A stretch of 64,000 bases of DNA, from the NCBI RefSeq assembly GCF_001440035.1, contig NZ_LJYG01000099.1, positions 8,848 through 72,847 on the forward strand, read 5' to 3'. This stretch comes from Bradyrhizobium manausense. Lineage in GTDB: Bacteria; Pseudomonadota; Alphaproteobacteria; Rhizobiales; Xanthobacteraceae. The translations under genes were made by a program, and so were the position numbers. This document shows, piece after piece, positions 1 to 9,286 of the stretch; position 1 is the stretch's first letter; the number at the start of each line of letters is the position of its first letter. The notes below the pieces were generated by a model, which was given only the letters and a program-made list of their open reading frames with translations, had not been told where the DNA came from and searched no databases.

Positions 1-761
1 GCTCGCGCAGCTTTGCTGCCGGCATCGACACGCTGGCCGAGATGAGCGTGAAGGATTGCCGCATCGTGATCGAAGCCGGCGAGCTGCGTCCCGAATCGCC
101 GCTGCGCAAGGCCTGCGAGAAGGCCAGGATGGCGGTGGCGATCGGCTGCTATCCCGACACCGAGCGCGACCTCGCCAAATTGATGGAGGACGAGCTTCGC
201 ATTGCGAACTTGCGTATCACCCAGGATGCCCGTGCCGCGCTGATGTCGTTCCTCGGCGGCGACCGGCAGGCCTCGCGCAACGAGCTGCGCAAGCTCACGC
301 TCTATGCCCACGGCAGGGGCGAGATCACGCTTGAAGACGTGATGTCCGTGGTCGCGGATGCGTCCGAGCTCAAGCTCGATCCGATCGTCGACGGCGCTTT
401 CGCCGGCCGGCCCGACATTGTCGAGACCGAGTTCGCAAAAGCCATGATCGCCGGAACATATCCCGGTGTGATCATTTCGGCCGCGCAGCGCCAGGCCGCA
501 TGGCTGCACAAATCCGCGCTCGCGATCGCAGGCGGCCAGCCGGCCTCCGCCGTGCTGGACGGCGGATTTCCGCGCTTACATTTTTCACGCAAACCGATGG
601 TCGAAACGGCGCTGCGCAATTTCAGCGTGGCAAGGCTCGCTGCCATCATCGAGCAGCTCGCGACCGCCGCGCTCGACACCCGCAAACAATCGACGCTCGC
701 CGCCGCCATCGCCCAGCGCACGCTGATGGCGATCGCGGCGAACGCGAAGCGGCGGGGGTAG
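1..761 (+). CDS. holA: DNA polymerase III delta subunit, C-terminal part
   Basis: Partial gene: the reading frame is open from base 3 and continues upstream of the window, so about 253 C-terminal residues are seen of a family usually near 340. The delta subunit belongs to the clamp-loader complex and opens the beta sliding clamp. The visible part fits the alpha-helical lid and collar region of HolA, including a segment ending in FLGGDRQASRNELRKL, which matches the family's conserved GGD-(x)-R-NE-KL pattern. It lies just upstream of, and convergent with, parB, as is common in Bradyrhizobium. The upstream start is not visible. The identification is from family resemblance and context. Confidence 0.85.
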   Translation, partial: SRSFAAGIDTLAEMSVKDCRIVIEAGELRPESPLRKACEKARMAVAIGCYPDTERDLAKLMEDELRIANLRITQDARAALMSFLGGDRQASRNELRKLTLYAHGRGEITLEDVMSVVADASELKLDPIVDGAFAGRPDIVETEFAKAMIAGTYPGVIISAAQRQAAWLHKSALAIAGGQPASAVLDGGFPRLHFSRKPMVETALRNFSVARLAAIIEQLATAALDTRKQSTLAAAIAQRTLMAIAANAKRRG

Positions 762-777
762 CCACGGCTCTCTCCCC

Positions 778-931
778 GTCATTGCGAGGAGCACTTGCGA
801 CGAAGCAATCTCCAGAGTCTTTCCGCGGAGAGATTCTGGATTGCTTCGCTACGCTCGCAATGACGAATTCCGTCATCCTGAGGTGCGAGCCGCGCGGCGC
901 AACGCGGTGCGCGGGGAGCCTCGAAGGATGA
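778..931. repeat. two dispersed palindromic repeats in the holA-parB gap
   Basis: The 285-base gap between the convergent holA and parB genes holds no credible gene. Bases 778-864 form an imperfect inverted repeat whose arms are GTCATTGCGAG and CTCGCAATGAC, with the inner motif GAAGCAATC/GATTGCTTCG. The same element recurs at 5885-5987 and 23243-23320. Bases 872-931 form a second inverted element, with TCATCCTGAGG facing CCTCGAAGGATGA. Such elements are transcribed as long hairpins and are common between genes in Bradyrhizobium. Here they could also act as a two-way terminator. Confidence 0.7.
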
Positions 932-1046
932 ACGGCCCCGATGCAACCGGGCCGTCGCCCTTCGAGGGCCGCTGAAGAAGCGGCCACCTCCAGCGACAAC
1001 GGCTTCGCCGTTGCGCGGGGGTGACGGTCATAGGAAGTTGCTGAGC

Positions 1047-1934
1047 CTACAGTCCGCCCTTCGTCAGCCGCTTCATCACCTCGTCGAGCTGATCGAGGTT
1101 GCGGTAGTTGATCTGGACCGAGCCGCCGGGATCGCGGTGATTGACGGTGACCTTGAGGCCGAGCGCGTCGCTGACGCGCTTCTCGAGATCGATCGTATCA
1201 GGGTCCTTTTCCTTAGACCTGATGGAGCGCGGCTTTTGCGGCTTGCGCTCCGGGACCCCCTCTTCATGCGCGAGCGCTTCGGTCTGGCGGACGTTGAGCC
1301 CCTCCGCAACGATCCGCTTGGCGGCGGCGAGCGGATCCGGCACGCCGATCAGCGCGCGGGCGTGACCGGCGGTCAACTCGCCGGTCGCGATGAAGGCCTG
1401 CACCTCGGCCGGCAGCTTGGTCAGCCGCATCATGTTGGCGACGTGGCTGCGGCTCTTGCCGACGACTTTCGCGATGTCGTCCTGGCTGCGTTTGAACTCG
1501 TTGGCGAGCGCATGATAGCCCTGCGCCTCTTCCATCGGATTGAGGTCTTCGCGCTGCACGTTCTCGACGATCGCGAATTCCAGCGCATCGCTGTCGCTGA
1601 TGTCGACCGGCACGATCGGCACCTCATGCAGGCCAGCCATCTGCGAAGCGCGCCAGCGCCGCTCGCCGGCGATGATCTCGAAGCGATCCTGCGCGCCCTT
1701 GACGGGACGGACCACGATCGGCTGGATCACGCCGTGCTGTTTGATGGACTCGCAGAGCTCCTTGAGCTCGGTGTCCGAAAACGTGCGGCGCGGGTTGCGC
1801 GGATTGGCCTTGATGAATTCGATCGGCACCTTGCGCTGCGCACGCGGACGGTCGACGTGCTGGGCTTCGCCGCCGACGTCACCGATCAGACTTGCAAGAC
1901 CCCGGCCCAGTCGCGAACGCGCTTCATCGGCCAT
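1047..1934 (-). CDS. parB: chromosome-partitioning protein ParB
   Basis: DNA-binding CTPase of the ParABS chromosome segregation system. It loads at parS and spreads as a clamp. The 295-residue product begins MADEARSRLGRGLASLIG, the usual ParB N-terminal ParA-interaction segment. The ParB/Sulfiredoxin-like domain follows with the CTP-binding GERRWRA box, then the helix-turn-helix KSRSHVANMMRL and a C-terminal dimerisation region. I chose ATG at 1934 because AGGGAG lies six bases upstream. An in-frame GTG at 1955 would add seven residues and has no better ribosome-binding site. parA lies upstream on the same strand behind a repeat element, and six parS-like sites lie 1.6-4.1 kb away. Confidence 0.97.
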   Translation of the reverse strand: MADEARSRLGRGLASLIGDVGGEAQHVDRPRAQRKVPIEFIKANPRNPRRTFSDTELKELCESIKQHGVIQPIVVRPVKGAQDRFEIIAGERRWRASQMAGLHEVPIVPVDISDSDALEFAIVENVQREDLNPMEEAQGYHALANEFKRSQDDIAKVVGKSRSHVANMMRLTKLPAEVQAFIATGELTAGHARALIGVPDPLAAAKRIVAEGLNVRQTEALAHEEGVPERKPQKPRSIRSKEKDPDTIDLEKRVSDALGLKVTVNHRDPGGSVQINYRNLDQLDEVMKRLTKGGL

Positions 1935-1987
1935 CGCCAGCTCCCTTGGATTCACGCTGCAGCACTCCAGAACTGAATTTTTTAATC

Positions 1988-2076
1988 GTAGGGTGGGTTA
2001 GCGAAGCGTAACCCACCGCTTCTGTTTCCACGGACATAGACAGTGGTGGGTTACGCCTTCGGCTAACCCACCCTAC
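1988..2076. repeat. GTAGGGTGGGTTA-type inverted repeat between parB and parA
   Basis: Inverted element with GTAGGGTGGGTTAGCGAAGC at the left and the matching TTACGC-CTTCGGCTAACCCACCCTAC arm at the right, around an inner pair of GTAACCCACC/GGTGGGTTAC arms. Related copies lie at 26357-26447 and 60234-60290. It sits inside the presumed parA-parB transcription unit, so its hairpin could affect the parA to parB expression ratio. That effect is inferred. Confidence 0.75.
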
Positions 2077-2091
2077 GGCACCACGGCATCG

Positions 2092-2973
2092 TCAATGCGT
2101 CGTCCGCAGCTCGCGCTCGCGCTGGATCACTTCGGTGGCGAGCCGCAAATAGGCTTCGCTGCCGACGCATTTGAGATCGTAGACCAGCACCGGCTTGCCG
2201 TAGGACGGCGCCTCCGAGATGCGCACGTTGCGCGGGATCATGGTCTTGTAGACCTTCTCGCCCATGAATTGGCGAACGTCGGCGACGACCTGGTTCGAGA
2301 GGTTGTTGCGCGAGTCGAACATGGTCAGCACGATGCCATGGATCGACAGGTTCGGATTGAGAGTCGAGCGCACCTGCTCCACCGTCTGCAGCAATTGCGA
2401 CAGACCTTCGAGCGCGAAGAACTCGCACTGCAGCGGCACCAGGATCGCGTCCGATGCGGCCATCGCATTCACCGTGAGCAAATTGAGCGAGGGCGGACAG
2501 TCGATCAGCACATAGGTGTAATCGGCATCCGGCGAGACGTTGTTGTTGAGCGAGGCGATCGCATCGCGCAGCTTGAAGGCGCGGCCGGCAGTGGTGCCAA
2601 GCTCGAGCTCGAGGCCGGAGAGATCCATGGTCGAGGGCGCGATGTGCAGGCGCGGCACCGCGGTCGACACGACGGCCTCGCGCAGCGGCGCCTCACCGAT
2701 CAGCACGTCATAGGTCGAGCAGGAGCGGTTGCGGCGGTCGATGCCGAGACCGGTCGAGGCGTTGCCCTGCGGATCGAGATCGACGATCAGGACGCGCTCG
2801 CCGATCGCGGCGAGTGCTGTGCCAAGATTGATCGCGGTGGTTGTTTTTCCCACACCGCCCTTCTGATTCGCCAGCGCCAGGATGCGCGGGTGCCCATGCG
2901 GCACTTCAGCTTTTTCTCGGTCAGCTCTTTCCTGGGCGCCCTGGTCTTGCTGCGGCTCGTCCATCACGGTCAT
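2092..2973 (-). CDS. parA: chromosome-partitioning ATPase ParA
   Basis: Deviant Walker A ATPase that binds DNA non-specifically and moves ParB-parS complexes. The deviant P-loop KGGVGKTTT follows the strand ILALANQ. Walker A' (DLDPQGNASTGLG) and the DCPPSLNLLTVNA motif are also visible. I chose ATG at 2973 (about 293 residues, beginning MTVMDEPQQ) because GGGGA lies just upstream; a longer frame reaches 2991. The acidic, Gln/Glu-rich first 30 residues precede the ATPase fold. rsmG ends close upstream, so transcription may run mnmG-rsmG-parA-parB. Confidence 0.96.
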   Translation of the reverse strand: MTVMDEPQQDQGAQERADREKAEVPHGHPRILALANQKGGVGKTTTAINLGTALAAIGERVLIVDLDPQGNASTGLGIDRRNRSCSTYDVLIGEAPLREAVVSTAVPRLHIAPSTMDLSGLELELGTTAGRAFKLRDAIASLNNNVSPDADYTYVLIDCPPSLNLLTVNAMAASDAILVPLQCEFFALEGLSQLLQTVEQVRSTLNPNLSIHGIVLTMFDSRNNLSNQVVADVRQFMGEKVYKTMIPRNVRISEAPSYGKPVLVYDLKCVGSEAYLRLATEVIQRERELRTTH

Positions 2974-3003
2974 CGAAATTCCCCAACCCAACCCCTGAGC
3001 GCC

Positions 3004-3777
3004 TCACCCGCGCCGTTCAACTGAAGTCAGCTCGACGATCCAACCGTCACCCGTCCGGCTTCGGTGGAGTTGCGGCCGAATATTCCAATATTTAGCGGCT
3101 TCGGTCAATTCAGCCTCTACATCTTGACCCTTCGGAAATAACGCCTTTGCACCTTGGCGCATCAGCGGCTCCGCAAAGCCGATGAGTTGATGTAGCGGAG
3201 CCAGCGCGCGCGCGGTGACGCAATCGACGGGGCCGGTGATTCTATCCACATTATCCCCGATCTCAGCGAGGTGTACGACCCCCGGAGATGTGGTGACGCG
3301 AACAGCTTCGCGCAGAAAGGCGGCCTTCTTGGCGATTCGCTCGACAAGATGGACACGAGCGTCCGGGGTCCCCGCCATGGCGCAGGCCAGCACGATGCCG
3401 GGAAAACCGCCGCCGCTGCCGAGGTCGGCCCAGCGTTTTGCAGACGGGGCGAGATCGACGAGCTGAAGCGAATCGGCGATGTGCCGCGTCCAGAGGTTCG
3501 GCAGGGTCGACGGCGCGACCAGATTGGTCTTGGCCTGCCACTCCCGGAGCAAAGCGATATAGCGATCGAGCCGGGCCTCCGTTTCATGTGAAACGGGCGC
3601 GAGCTTGAGTGCCGCGCGCTTGTCGGCGGCGATGATGGAGTCGAGCGCCTGATCGTTGGCGCCGGCCTTGTCGATCCTTGTCCGGGCTGGTGCCGGATCC
3701 GGTCGATGACGAGCGCCCTCGCCGGCTCCAGGTCGTCGCGATAGCGGCCTGTCCCCGCCCGATCCGCGCTGTTTCAC
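3004..3777 (-). CDS. rsmG: 16S rRNA (guanine-527-N7) methyltransferase RsmG
   Basis: SAM-dependent methyltransferase that makes m7G527 in 16S rRNA. The core is clear: LDRYIALLREWQAKTNLVA, then WTRHIADSLQL and the SAM-binding motif WADLGSGGGFPGIVLA. The 257-residue frame opens at a GTG (3777) only ten bases after the mnmG stop. This codon lies inside the parS site at 3770-3785, and a second, degenerate parS lies within the coding sequence at 3580-3595. The first 45 or so residues are Arg/Pro-rich and unlike the family, and no better in-frame ATG or GTG is apparent before the conserved core. The true start is uncertain. Confidence 0.93.
   Translation of the reverse strand: MKQRGSGGDRPLSRRPGAGEGARHRPDPAPARTRIDKAGANDQALDSIIAADKRAALKLAPVSHETEARLDRYIALLREWQAKTNLVAPSTLPNLWTRHIADSLQLVDLAPSAKRWADLGSGGGFPGIVLACAMAGTPDARVHLVERIAKKAAFLREAVRVTTSPGVVHLAEIGDNVDRITGPVDCVTARALAPLHQLIGFAEPLMRQGAKALFPKGQDVEAELTEAAKYWNIRPQLHRSRTGDGWIVELTSVERRG
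3580..3595. promoter_or_regulatory. parS: degenerate parS-like site inside rsmG
   Basis: The sequence CGTTTCATGTGAAACG is a palindrome apart from its central CATG and differs from the parS consensus TGTTTCACGTGAAACA by one central base and the two ends. It lies in the coding sequence of rsmG, 1.6 kb from parB. Whether ParB binds it is unknown; the central change makes it weaker than the other five. Confidence 0.5.
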
Positions 3778-3785
3778 GTGAAACG
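3770..3785. promoter_or_regulatory. parS: parS site at the mnmG-rsmG junction
   Basis: TGTTTCACGTGAAACG matches the ParB-binding consensus at 15 of 16 positions. It spans the junction between the mnmG stop and the GTG start of rsmG and contains that GTG. Confidence 0.9.
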
Positions 3786-3786
3786 C

Positions 3787-5667
3787 CTATGCGATTGCTT
3801 TGGACGACTTTCGGGCCTCGCGGCGGAGATAGGCCGCGAGGATGCCGAGCGCGGCCGGTGTCATGCCGTCGATCCGGCCGGCCTGGCCGACGGTGAACGG
3901 CCGCGCCTTCTCCAGCTTGGCCCGGACTTCATTGGAGAGACCGGGGACGAGGCTATAGTCGACCTCCGACAGCACCATGCCTTCGTCACGCCGGAAAGCT
4001 TCGACGTCAGCGCTCTGGCGCTCCAGATAGACGTCGTACTTGGCGTCGATCTCGAGATGGGTGGCGATGACTGGATCGATGGACGCCAACTCCGGCCAGA
4101 TCGCGCGGACCTGGCTCCAGCCGATCTCGGGATAGGCCATCAGCTCGAACGCCGAGCGGCGCTGACCGTCCCGGTTGAGGGACAGCCCGTGATTGATCGC
4201 CTCGTTAGGGGTGATGGTCAGGGACTTCGAGAGGGTTCGGGCGGCGTTCAGCGCGTCCATCTTGGCGCGGTGGTGCCTGATACGGGCGCTGCCGACGCAG
4301 CCCAGCGCGATCCCCTTCGCGGTCAGGCGCTGATCGGCATTGTCGGCCCGCAGGGTCAGCCGGTACTCGGCCCTCGAGGTGAACATCCGATAGGGCTCGG
4401 TGATCCCTCGGGTGACGAGATCGTCGATCATCACGCCGAGATAACCGTCGGCACGGTCGAACACGGTCAGCGCAGCACCGCTGGCGGCGAGCGCTGCATT
4501 GAGGCCGGCGACGATGCCCTGGCCGGCGGCTTCCTCATATCCCGTGGTGCCGTTGATCTGCCCGGCCAGGAAGAGACCGCGCAGTCGCTTGGTCTGGAGG
4601 GTCGGATCGAGCTCCCGGGGATCGATGTGATCGTATTCGATGGCATAACCCGGGCGGACCATCTTCACCTGCTCAAGGCCGGGGATGGTCGCGAGGATCG
4701 CGAGCTGGACCTCCTCCGGCAGCGACGTCGAGATGCCGTTGGGGTAGACCGTGCTGTCATCGAGCCCTTCGGGCTCCAGGAAGATCTGGTGGCCGTCGCG
4801 ATCGCCGAAGCGGACGATCTTGTCCTCGATCGACGGGCAATAGCGCGGACCGGAGCTCTTGATCTGGCCCGAGTACATGGGGGAGCGATGGACGTTGGCC
4901 CGGATCACCTCATGGGTCGCGGCCGTAGTCCGGGTGATGCCGCACTGGATCTGCGGGGTCGTGATCCGCTCGGTCATCACCGAGAACGGCTCCGGCGGCT
5001 CGTCGCCGGGCTGCATTTCGACCGCGGACCAGTCGATGGTCGAGCCGTCGAGACGCGGCGGAGTGCCCGTCTTGAGGCGTCCGAGGGTAAAGCCGGCCCG
5101 CTCAAAGGAGGCTGAAAGGCCCATTGCAGGGGCCTCGCCGACCCGGCCCGCGGGCCAATTCCTCTCACCGAGATGGATCAGACCACGCAGGAAGGTGCCG
5201 GTTGTGACCACAACAGCCCCTGCCCGGAGCTCCCGGCTATCGGCCAGACGCAGTCCTGTGACCCGGCCATCGACCACGATCAGTTCGTCGGCCTCACCTT
5301 CGATGACGAAAAGGCCTGCAGTCTCCCGGATCGCGACCTGCATCGCGGCGGCATAAAGCTTCCGATCGGCCTGGGCGCGTGGACCGCGGACTGCCGGACC
5401 CTTGCGGCGGTTCAGGACGCGAAATTGAATGCCGCCGGCGTCGCCGACCCGGCCCATCAGACCATCGAGGGCATCGACCTCGCGGACCAGATGGCCCTTG
5501 CCGAGACCGCCGATGGCGGGATTGCAGGACATCGCGCCGATGGTGGAGAACCGGTGCGTCACCAGCGCGGTCACGGCGCCCATTCGCGCAGCCGCAGCCG
5601 CGGCCTCGCAGCCGGCATGGCCCCCGCCGATGACGATGACGTCGAAACTCTCTCGCTCCTGTCGCAT
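3787..5667 (-). CDS. mnmG: tRNA uridine-5-carboxymethylaminomethyl modification enzyme MnmG (GidA)
   Basis: FAD-dependent half of the MnmE-MnmG complex that makes cmnm5U at the wobble base of certain tRNAs. The 626-residue protein is full length. The N-terminal FAD-binding Rossmann motif [14 protein letters not shown] is followed by the GidA signatures [20 protein letters not shown] and GYEEAAGQG, and by the C-terminal helical MnmE-interaction domain near residues 550-626. It is transcribed toward rsmG and parAB. mnmE lies upstream across a 430-base gap carrying parS sites. The family is confidently recognised. Confidence 0.97.
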   Translation of the reverse strand: MRQERESFDVIVIGGGHAGCEAAAAAARMGAVTALVTHRFSTIGAMSCNPAIGGLGKGHLVREVDALDGLMGRVGDAGGIQFRVLNRRKGPAVRGPRAQADRKLYAAAMQVAIRETAGLFVIEGEADELIVVDGRVTGLRLADSRELRAGAVVVTTGTFLRGLIHLGERNWPAGRVGEAPAMGLSASFERAGFTLGRLKTGTPPRLDGSTIDWSAVEMQPGDEPPEPFSVMTERITTPQIQCGITRTTAATHEVIRANVHRSPMYSGQIKSSGPRYCPSIEDKIVRFGDRDGHQIFLEPEGLDDSTVYPNGISTSLPEEVQLAILATIPGLEQVKMVRPGYAIEYDHIDPRELDPTLQTKRLRGLFLAGQINGTTGYEEAAGQGIVAGLNAALAASGAALTVFDRADGYLGVMIDDLVTRGITEPYRMFTSRAEYRLTLRADNADQRLTAKGIALGCVGSARIRHHRAKMDALNAARTLSKSLTITPNEAINHGLSLNRDGQRRSAFELMAYPEIGWSQVRAIWPELASIDPVIATHLEIDAKYDVYLERQSADVEAFRRDEGMVLSEVDYSLVPGLSNEVRAKLEKARPFTVGQAGRIDGMTPAALGILAAYLRREARKSSKAIA

Positions 5668-5723
5668 GGCGGGACTTCTAGCTCAGCGGGGGGAAAGCCG
5701 GAAGTAGAAACTGGGTGCGCGGC

Positions 5724-5739
5724 TGTTTCACGTGAAACA
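5724..5739. promoter_or_regulatory. parS: parS site, perfect match
   Basis: TGTTTCACGTGAAACA, the exact 16-base ParB-binding palindrome, lies 57 bases upstream of the mnmG start. The symmetry extends one more base on each side (C...G). It may also influence mnmG transcription. Confidence 0.95.
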
Positions 5740-5814
5740 GGGCGGCCACGGAAGGCCCGACGGCTCCCGCGAAACAACCCCATGCACAGAAGGAAAGTCG
5801 TTTGAGTGGGGATC

Positions 5815-5830
5815 TGTTTCACGTGAAACA
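5815..5830. promoter_or_regulatory. parS: parS site, perfect match
   Basis: Second exact copy of TGTTTCACGTGAAACA, 91 bases from the previous one, in the mnmE-mnmG gap. Confidence 0.95.
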
Positions 5831-5884
5831 GATGGGGCGCGAGGCGAGGTGCGAGAAAGAGACTGAGGCCCGTTCCGGCCACCC

Positions 5885-5987
5885 TCATTGCGAGCGCAGC
5901 GAAGCAATCCGAGCGCAGCGAAGCAATCCAGAATTCCCACCACCGCGAGGTTCTGGATTGCTTCGTCGCAAGGCTCCTCGCAATGAC
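5885..5987. repeat. GCAATCC-type palindromic repeat between parS sites
   Basis: Inverted element of the family seen at 778-864. The left side begins CATTGCGAGCGCAGCGAAGC and contains a tandem duplication of GAGCGCAGCGAAGCAATCC; the right side is GGATTGCTTCGTCGCA followed by CTCGCAATGAC. It sits between the two inner parS sites and the two sites nearest mnmE. Confidence 0.75.
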
Positions 5988-6011
5988 CGGGGGCTGGGGG
6001 CCCCTCCTCCA

Positions 6012-6027
6012 CGTTTCACGTGAAACA
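6012..6027. promoter_or_regulatory. parS: parS site
   Basis: CGTTTCACGTGAAACA matches the parS consensus at 15 of 16 positions. It lies downstream of mnmE and 13 bases from the next site, so two ParB dimers could load side by side. Confidence 0.92.
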
Positions 6028-6040
6028 CGCGGAACCCTCC

Positions 6041-6056
6041 TGTTTCACGTGAAACG
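6041..6056. promoter_or_regulatory. parS: parS site
   Basis: TGTTTCACGTGAAACG matches the consensus at 15 of 16 positions. It is the parS copy closest to mnmE, 44 bases beyond its stop. Confidence 0.92.
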
Positions 6057-6099
6057 CAAACAATGGAACAAGCTCTAGTTCTACATTGAAGAACTAGCT

Positions 6100-7446
6100 C
6101 TACTTTCCAATACAGAATTTCTGGAAGATCGTACCAAGGACGTCCTCGACGTCCACCCGGCCGAGCAGCCGGCCCAAGGCATAGGCGGCGGCACGCAATT
6201 CTTCGGCGGCCAGCTCTTCGCCCTCTTCTACAAGCTCCAGGCTCCGGCGCAAGCTGTCCGACGCTTGGCTCAACAGATCCCGCTGGCGGGTTCGAGTCAC
6301 CATTCCGCCCTCGGTGGTCCCAAAGAAATCCGAGGCGAACTTGACGAGGGCGTCGACCAGCTCGGCGATGCCATCGCCGCGGCTCGCCGAGATTGCGAAT
6401 TCGCCGCGCGGATCGGCGCCACCGAGGTCGATCTTGTTGCGCACGATCCAGACTGACCCATCTGGCCGATCGCCCTCTTCGGATCTCCGAAGCAACCGTA
6501 CCGCATCCGGATCGGCGGCATGGTCTCCCTCCACCAGCCACAGCACCAGGTCGGCATCGTCGGCCCGCGCCCTCGCCCGGCGCACGCCTTCCTGCTCGAC
6601 GGGATCATCGGTCTCGCGGATCCCGGCCGTGTCGATGACGGTGACCGGGTAGCCGTCGAGATCGAGCTGCGCCTCGATCACGTCGCGCGTGGTCCCGGCG
6701 TGCGGCGAGACGATCGCGACCTCGCGGCGGGCGAGCTGGTTCATCAGCGTCGACTTGCCGACATTCGGCTCGCCGGCAATGGCGACCACCAGTCCGTCGC
6801 GCAGGCGTTCAGAATGTCCTTGTGCCGCAAGGACATCTGCAATTTCATCGTAAAGCGCCTGGATCGCTCTCACCGCCGGCGCCCTCAGCTCCGCCGGCAC
6901 ATCGCCTTCATCGGAAAAATCGATGCCGGCCTCGATCAGCGCCGAGGCTTCGATGATGCGCTCGCGCCAATCGCGCGCGCGATGGCCGAGCAGACCCTGC
7001 AACTGCCGCAGCGCCTGGCGGCGCTGACGATCCGTGTCGGCATGAATGAGGTCGTCGAGACCCTCGGCTTCGGTGAGATCGAGCTTGCCGTTCTCGAACG
7101 CGCGCCGCGTGAACTCGCCAGGGTCGGCTGCGCGCGTATTCGGAATTAGCGAAATAGCGGTGAAGAGCGCAGCGAGCACCGCGCGGCCGCCATGGATGTG
7201 GAATTCGGCGACATCCTCGCCGGTCGCGCTGGCCGGCCCCGGAAACCAGAGCACGACGGCCTCGTCGATCGGTTGACCCGTGCCGTCGCGGAGCACGCGG
7301 CGGGTTGCTTGCCGCGGTGTCGGCAGCCTGCCCGCGAGCAATGTCAGGGCGAGCGTGGCTTGCGGACCGGAGACACGCACCAAGGCGATTGCGCTCGGCG
7401 GTCGGCCGGATGACAGCGCAAAGATGGTCTGGTCTCGCGGGTGCAT
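6100..7446 (-). CDS. mnmE: tRNA modification GTPase MnmE (TrmE)
   Basis: GTPase partner of MnmG in wobble-uridine modification. The 448-residue protein shows, in order, an N-terminal folate-binding domain beginning [20 protein letters not shown], a helical domain, and an embedded G domain. The G domain has the P-loop [15 protein letters not shown], the switch region TTRD, DTAGIRE and NKID. The protein ends in the invariant C-terminal CIGK motif, whose Cys is catalytic in the family. The ATG at 7446 follows an AT-rich region with two palindromes. mnmG lies downstream across the parS cluster. Confidence 0.97.
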   Translation of the reverse strand: MHPRDQTIFALSSGRPPSAIALVRVSGPQATLALTLLAGRLPTPRQATRRVLRDGTGQPIDEAVVLWFPGPASATGEDVAEFHIHGGRAVLAALFTAISLIPNTRAADPGEFTRRAFENGKLDLTEAEGLDDLIHADTDRQRRQALRQLQGLLGHRARDWRERIIEASALIEAGIDFSDEGDVPAELRAPAVRAIQALYDEIADVLAAQGHSERLRDGLVVAIAGEPNVGKSTLMNQLARREVAIVSPHAGTTRDVIEAQLDLDGYPVTVIDTAGIRETDDPVEQEGVRRARARADDADLVLWLVEGDHAADPDAVRLLRRSEEGDRPDGSVWIVRNKIDLGGADPRGEFAISASRGDGIAELVDALVKFASDFFGTTEGGMVTRTRQRDLLSQASDSLRRSLELVEEGEELAAEELRAAAYALGRLLGRVDVEDVLGTIFQKFCIGK

Positions 7447-7711
7447 GGCCTATTTGTCCACCTGGCGGGGAAAAGGCAAACGGCCTGTTGGCGGACGCTG
7501 GCGGGCTTGTTCACTGCGTTCCAATCGGCATAAATTTATATTGCAATGCAATATAGAGCGCCGCCATTTTGCTGCAGAAATCCCTTCGGCCCGCAATATC
7601 GGTGCAGCAGGAATCAAGTATTTTTGAGATATATCAAAGCGATATATCGAAAACAGGCTTCGAATCCGAGCCGGACCGTTATGCTGCAGCCTTTCCGCAG
7701 CAAAGCCGCAC
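7447..7711. other. intergenic region mnmE-rho with two AT-rich palindromes
   Basis: Between the rho terminator and the mnmE start I see no credible gene. Two small palindromes stand out against the GC-rich background: ATATTGCAATGCAATAT (7538-7554, eight-base arms around one base) and GATATATC-AAAGC-GATATATC (7628-7648, two copies of a self-complementary octamer). The mnmE promoter should lie here. The palindromes could be operator sites for an unknown regulator. No function is proven. Confidence 0.4.
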
Positions 7712-7740
7712 AAAAAAAAGGGCGCCCCGAGGGCGCCCCA
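7712..7740 (-). terminator. rho-gene intrinsic terminator
   Basis: Read on the minus strand, just past the rho stop, a GC-only stem (GGGCGCCC twice, short loop) is followed by a run of eight T. This is a classic intrinsic terminator. Confidence 0.88.
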
Positions 7741-7760
7741 AAATGTTTCTGCACCCTGGC

Positions 7761-9026
7761 TCAGGTGTTCATGGAGTCGAAGAACTCCGAATTGCTCTTG
7801 GTCGAGCGCAGCTTGTCGAGCAGGAAGTCGATCGCATCCATCGTGCCCATCGGATTGAGGATGCGGCGGAGCACGTACATCTTCTTGAGCACCTGCGGAT
7901 CGGTAATGAGTTCCTCCTTGCGGGTGCCTGAGCGCGAGATGTCGATCGCCGGGAAGGTGCGCTTGTCCGAGACCTTGCGGTCGAGGATCAGCTCCGAGTT
8001 ACCGGTGCCCTTGAACTCTTCGAAGATGACTTCGTCCATGCGGCTGCCGGTATCGACCAGCGCGGTCGCGATGATGGTGAGCGAGCCGCCCTCCTCGATG
8101 TTGCGGGCGGCACCGAAGAAGCGCTTCGGGCGCTGCAGCGCGTTGGCGTCGACACCGCCGGTGAGCACCTTGCCCGATGACGGCACCACGGTGTTGTAGG
8201 CGCGCCCGAGGCGCGTGATCGAATCGAGCAGGATGACGACGTCGCGGCCGTGCTCGACCAGGCGCTTGGCTTTCTCGATCACCATTTCGGCGACCTGGAC
8301 GTGACGCACCGCCGGCTCGTCGAAGGTCGACGACACCACCTCGCCCTTCACCGAGCGCTGCATGTCGGTGACTTCTTCCGGACGCTCGTCGATCAAGAGC
8401 ACGATCAGATAGCAATCGGGATGATTGGCCGTGATCGAATGCGCGATGTTCTGCATCAGCACGGTCTTACCGGTGCGCGGCGGCGCGACGATCAGCGCGC
8501 GCTGGCCCTTGCCGATCGGCGCGACGATATCGATCACGCGTGCGGACAGGTCCTTCCGCGTCGGATCGTCGATTTCCATGCGGAAACGCTGATTCGGAAA
8601 CAGTGGCGTGAGGTTGTCGAAATTGACCTTGTGCTTGGCCTTTTCCGGGTCCTCGAAATTGAGCGTGTTGACCTTCAGCAGCGCAAAATAGCGCTCGCCC
8701 TCTTTCGGGCTGCGAATATGGCCTTCAATGGTATCGCCGGTGCGCAGGCCAAAGCGGCGGATCTGCGAGGGCGAAACGTAGATGTCGTCAGGGCCCGGCA
8801 GATAATTGGCATCGGGCGAGCGGAGGAAGCCGAAGCCGTCGGAGAGCACCTCGACGACGCCCTGGCCGACAATGTCGGTTTCGGCGAGCGCGAGTTGCTT
8901 GAGGATAGCGAACAACAGCTCCTGCTTGCGCATGGTGCTGGCATTCTCGACCCCATTCTCCTCCGCGAACGAGACGAGCTCGGCCGGCGTTTTGGATTTG
9001 AGGTCTTCGAGTTTGATTTCCCGCAT
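7761..9026 (-). CDS. rho: transcription termination factor Rho
   Basis: Hexameric RNA-dependent ATPase and helicase that ends transcription. The 421-residue protein starts [20 protein letters not shown] (Rho N-terminal helical domain). The cold-shock-like RNA-binding domain ([20 protein letters not shown], near residue 65) and the RecA-type motor follow, with Walker A APPRTGKT and the [11 protein letters not shown] region. The length is the usual one. It has its own terminator at 7712-7740. hemJ lies upstream on the same strand, about 260 bases away. Confidence 0.98.
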   Translation of the reverse strand: MREIKLEDLKSKTPAELVSFAEENGVENASTMRKQELLFAILKQLALAETDIVGQGVVEVLSDGFGFLRSPDANYLPGPDDIYVSPSQIRRFGLRTGDTIEGHIRSPKEGERYFALLKVNTLNFEDPEKAKHKVNFDNLTPLFPNQRFRMEIDDPTRKDLSARVIDIVAPIGKGQRALIVAPPRTGKTVLMQNIAHSITANHPDCYLIVLLIDERPEEVTDMQRSVKGEVVSSTFDEPAVRHVQVAEMVIEKAKRLVEHGRDVVILLDSITRLGRAYNTVVPSSGKVLTGGVDANALQRPKRFFGAARNIEEGGSLTIIATALVDTGSRMDEVIFEEFKGTGNSELILDRKVSDKRTFPAIDISRSGTRKEELITDPQVLKKMYVLRRILNPMGTMDAIDFLLDKLRSTKSNSEFFDSMNT

Positions 9027-9286
9027 TGGGGTGGTCCTGTGGGGTAACCTTGGGAGGGGTGCGAGGAGGCTCTGAAATGCGGACGTGAGAAGGTAAGGTC
9101 CGCAGGTCTGGCAAGGTTAAGTGCCGGTGGGGGCTTCAAACCTGATGCGGTGTCCGGCCTTCAAAAAGCTCGGACACAACCACATCCGCCTGCGTTGGGT
9201 GGGATATCGATAATATAGAAAATCGCTTTCCACTCCGCAAGCCGAAGCTCTGAGCGATCGTTCACGTTTCCTGCCTCAAATCTCGC

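Noticed and set aside
1011..1976. Long open frame on plus strand opposite parB
   Set aside because: It is the high-GC antisense shadow of parB: no family resemblance, and low-complexity Arg/Asp/Leu-rich translation.
6280..6310. tRNA T-loop-like string GGTTCGAGTC
   Set aside because: It lies within mnmE coding sequence and no acceptor, D-arm or anticodon arm can be folded around it.
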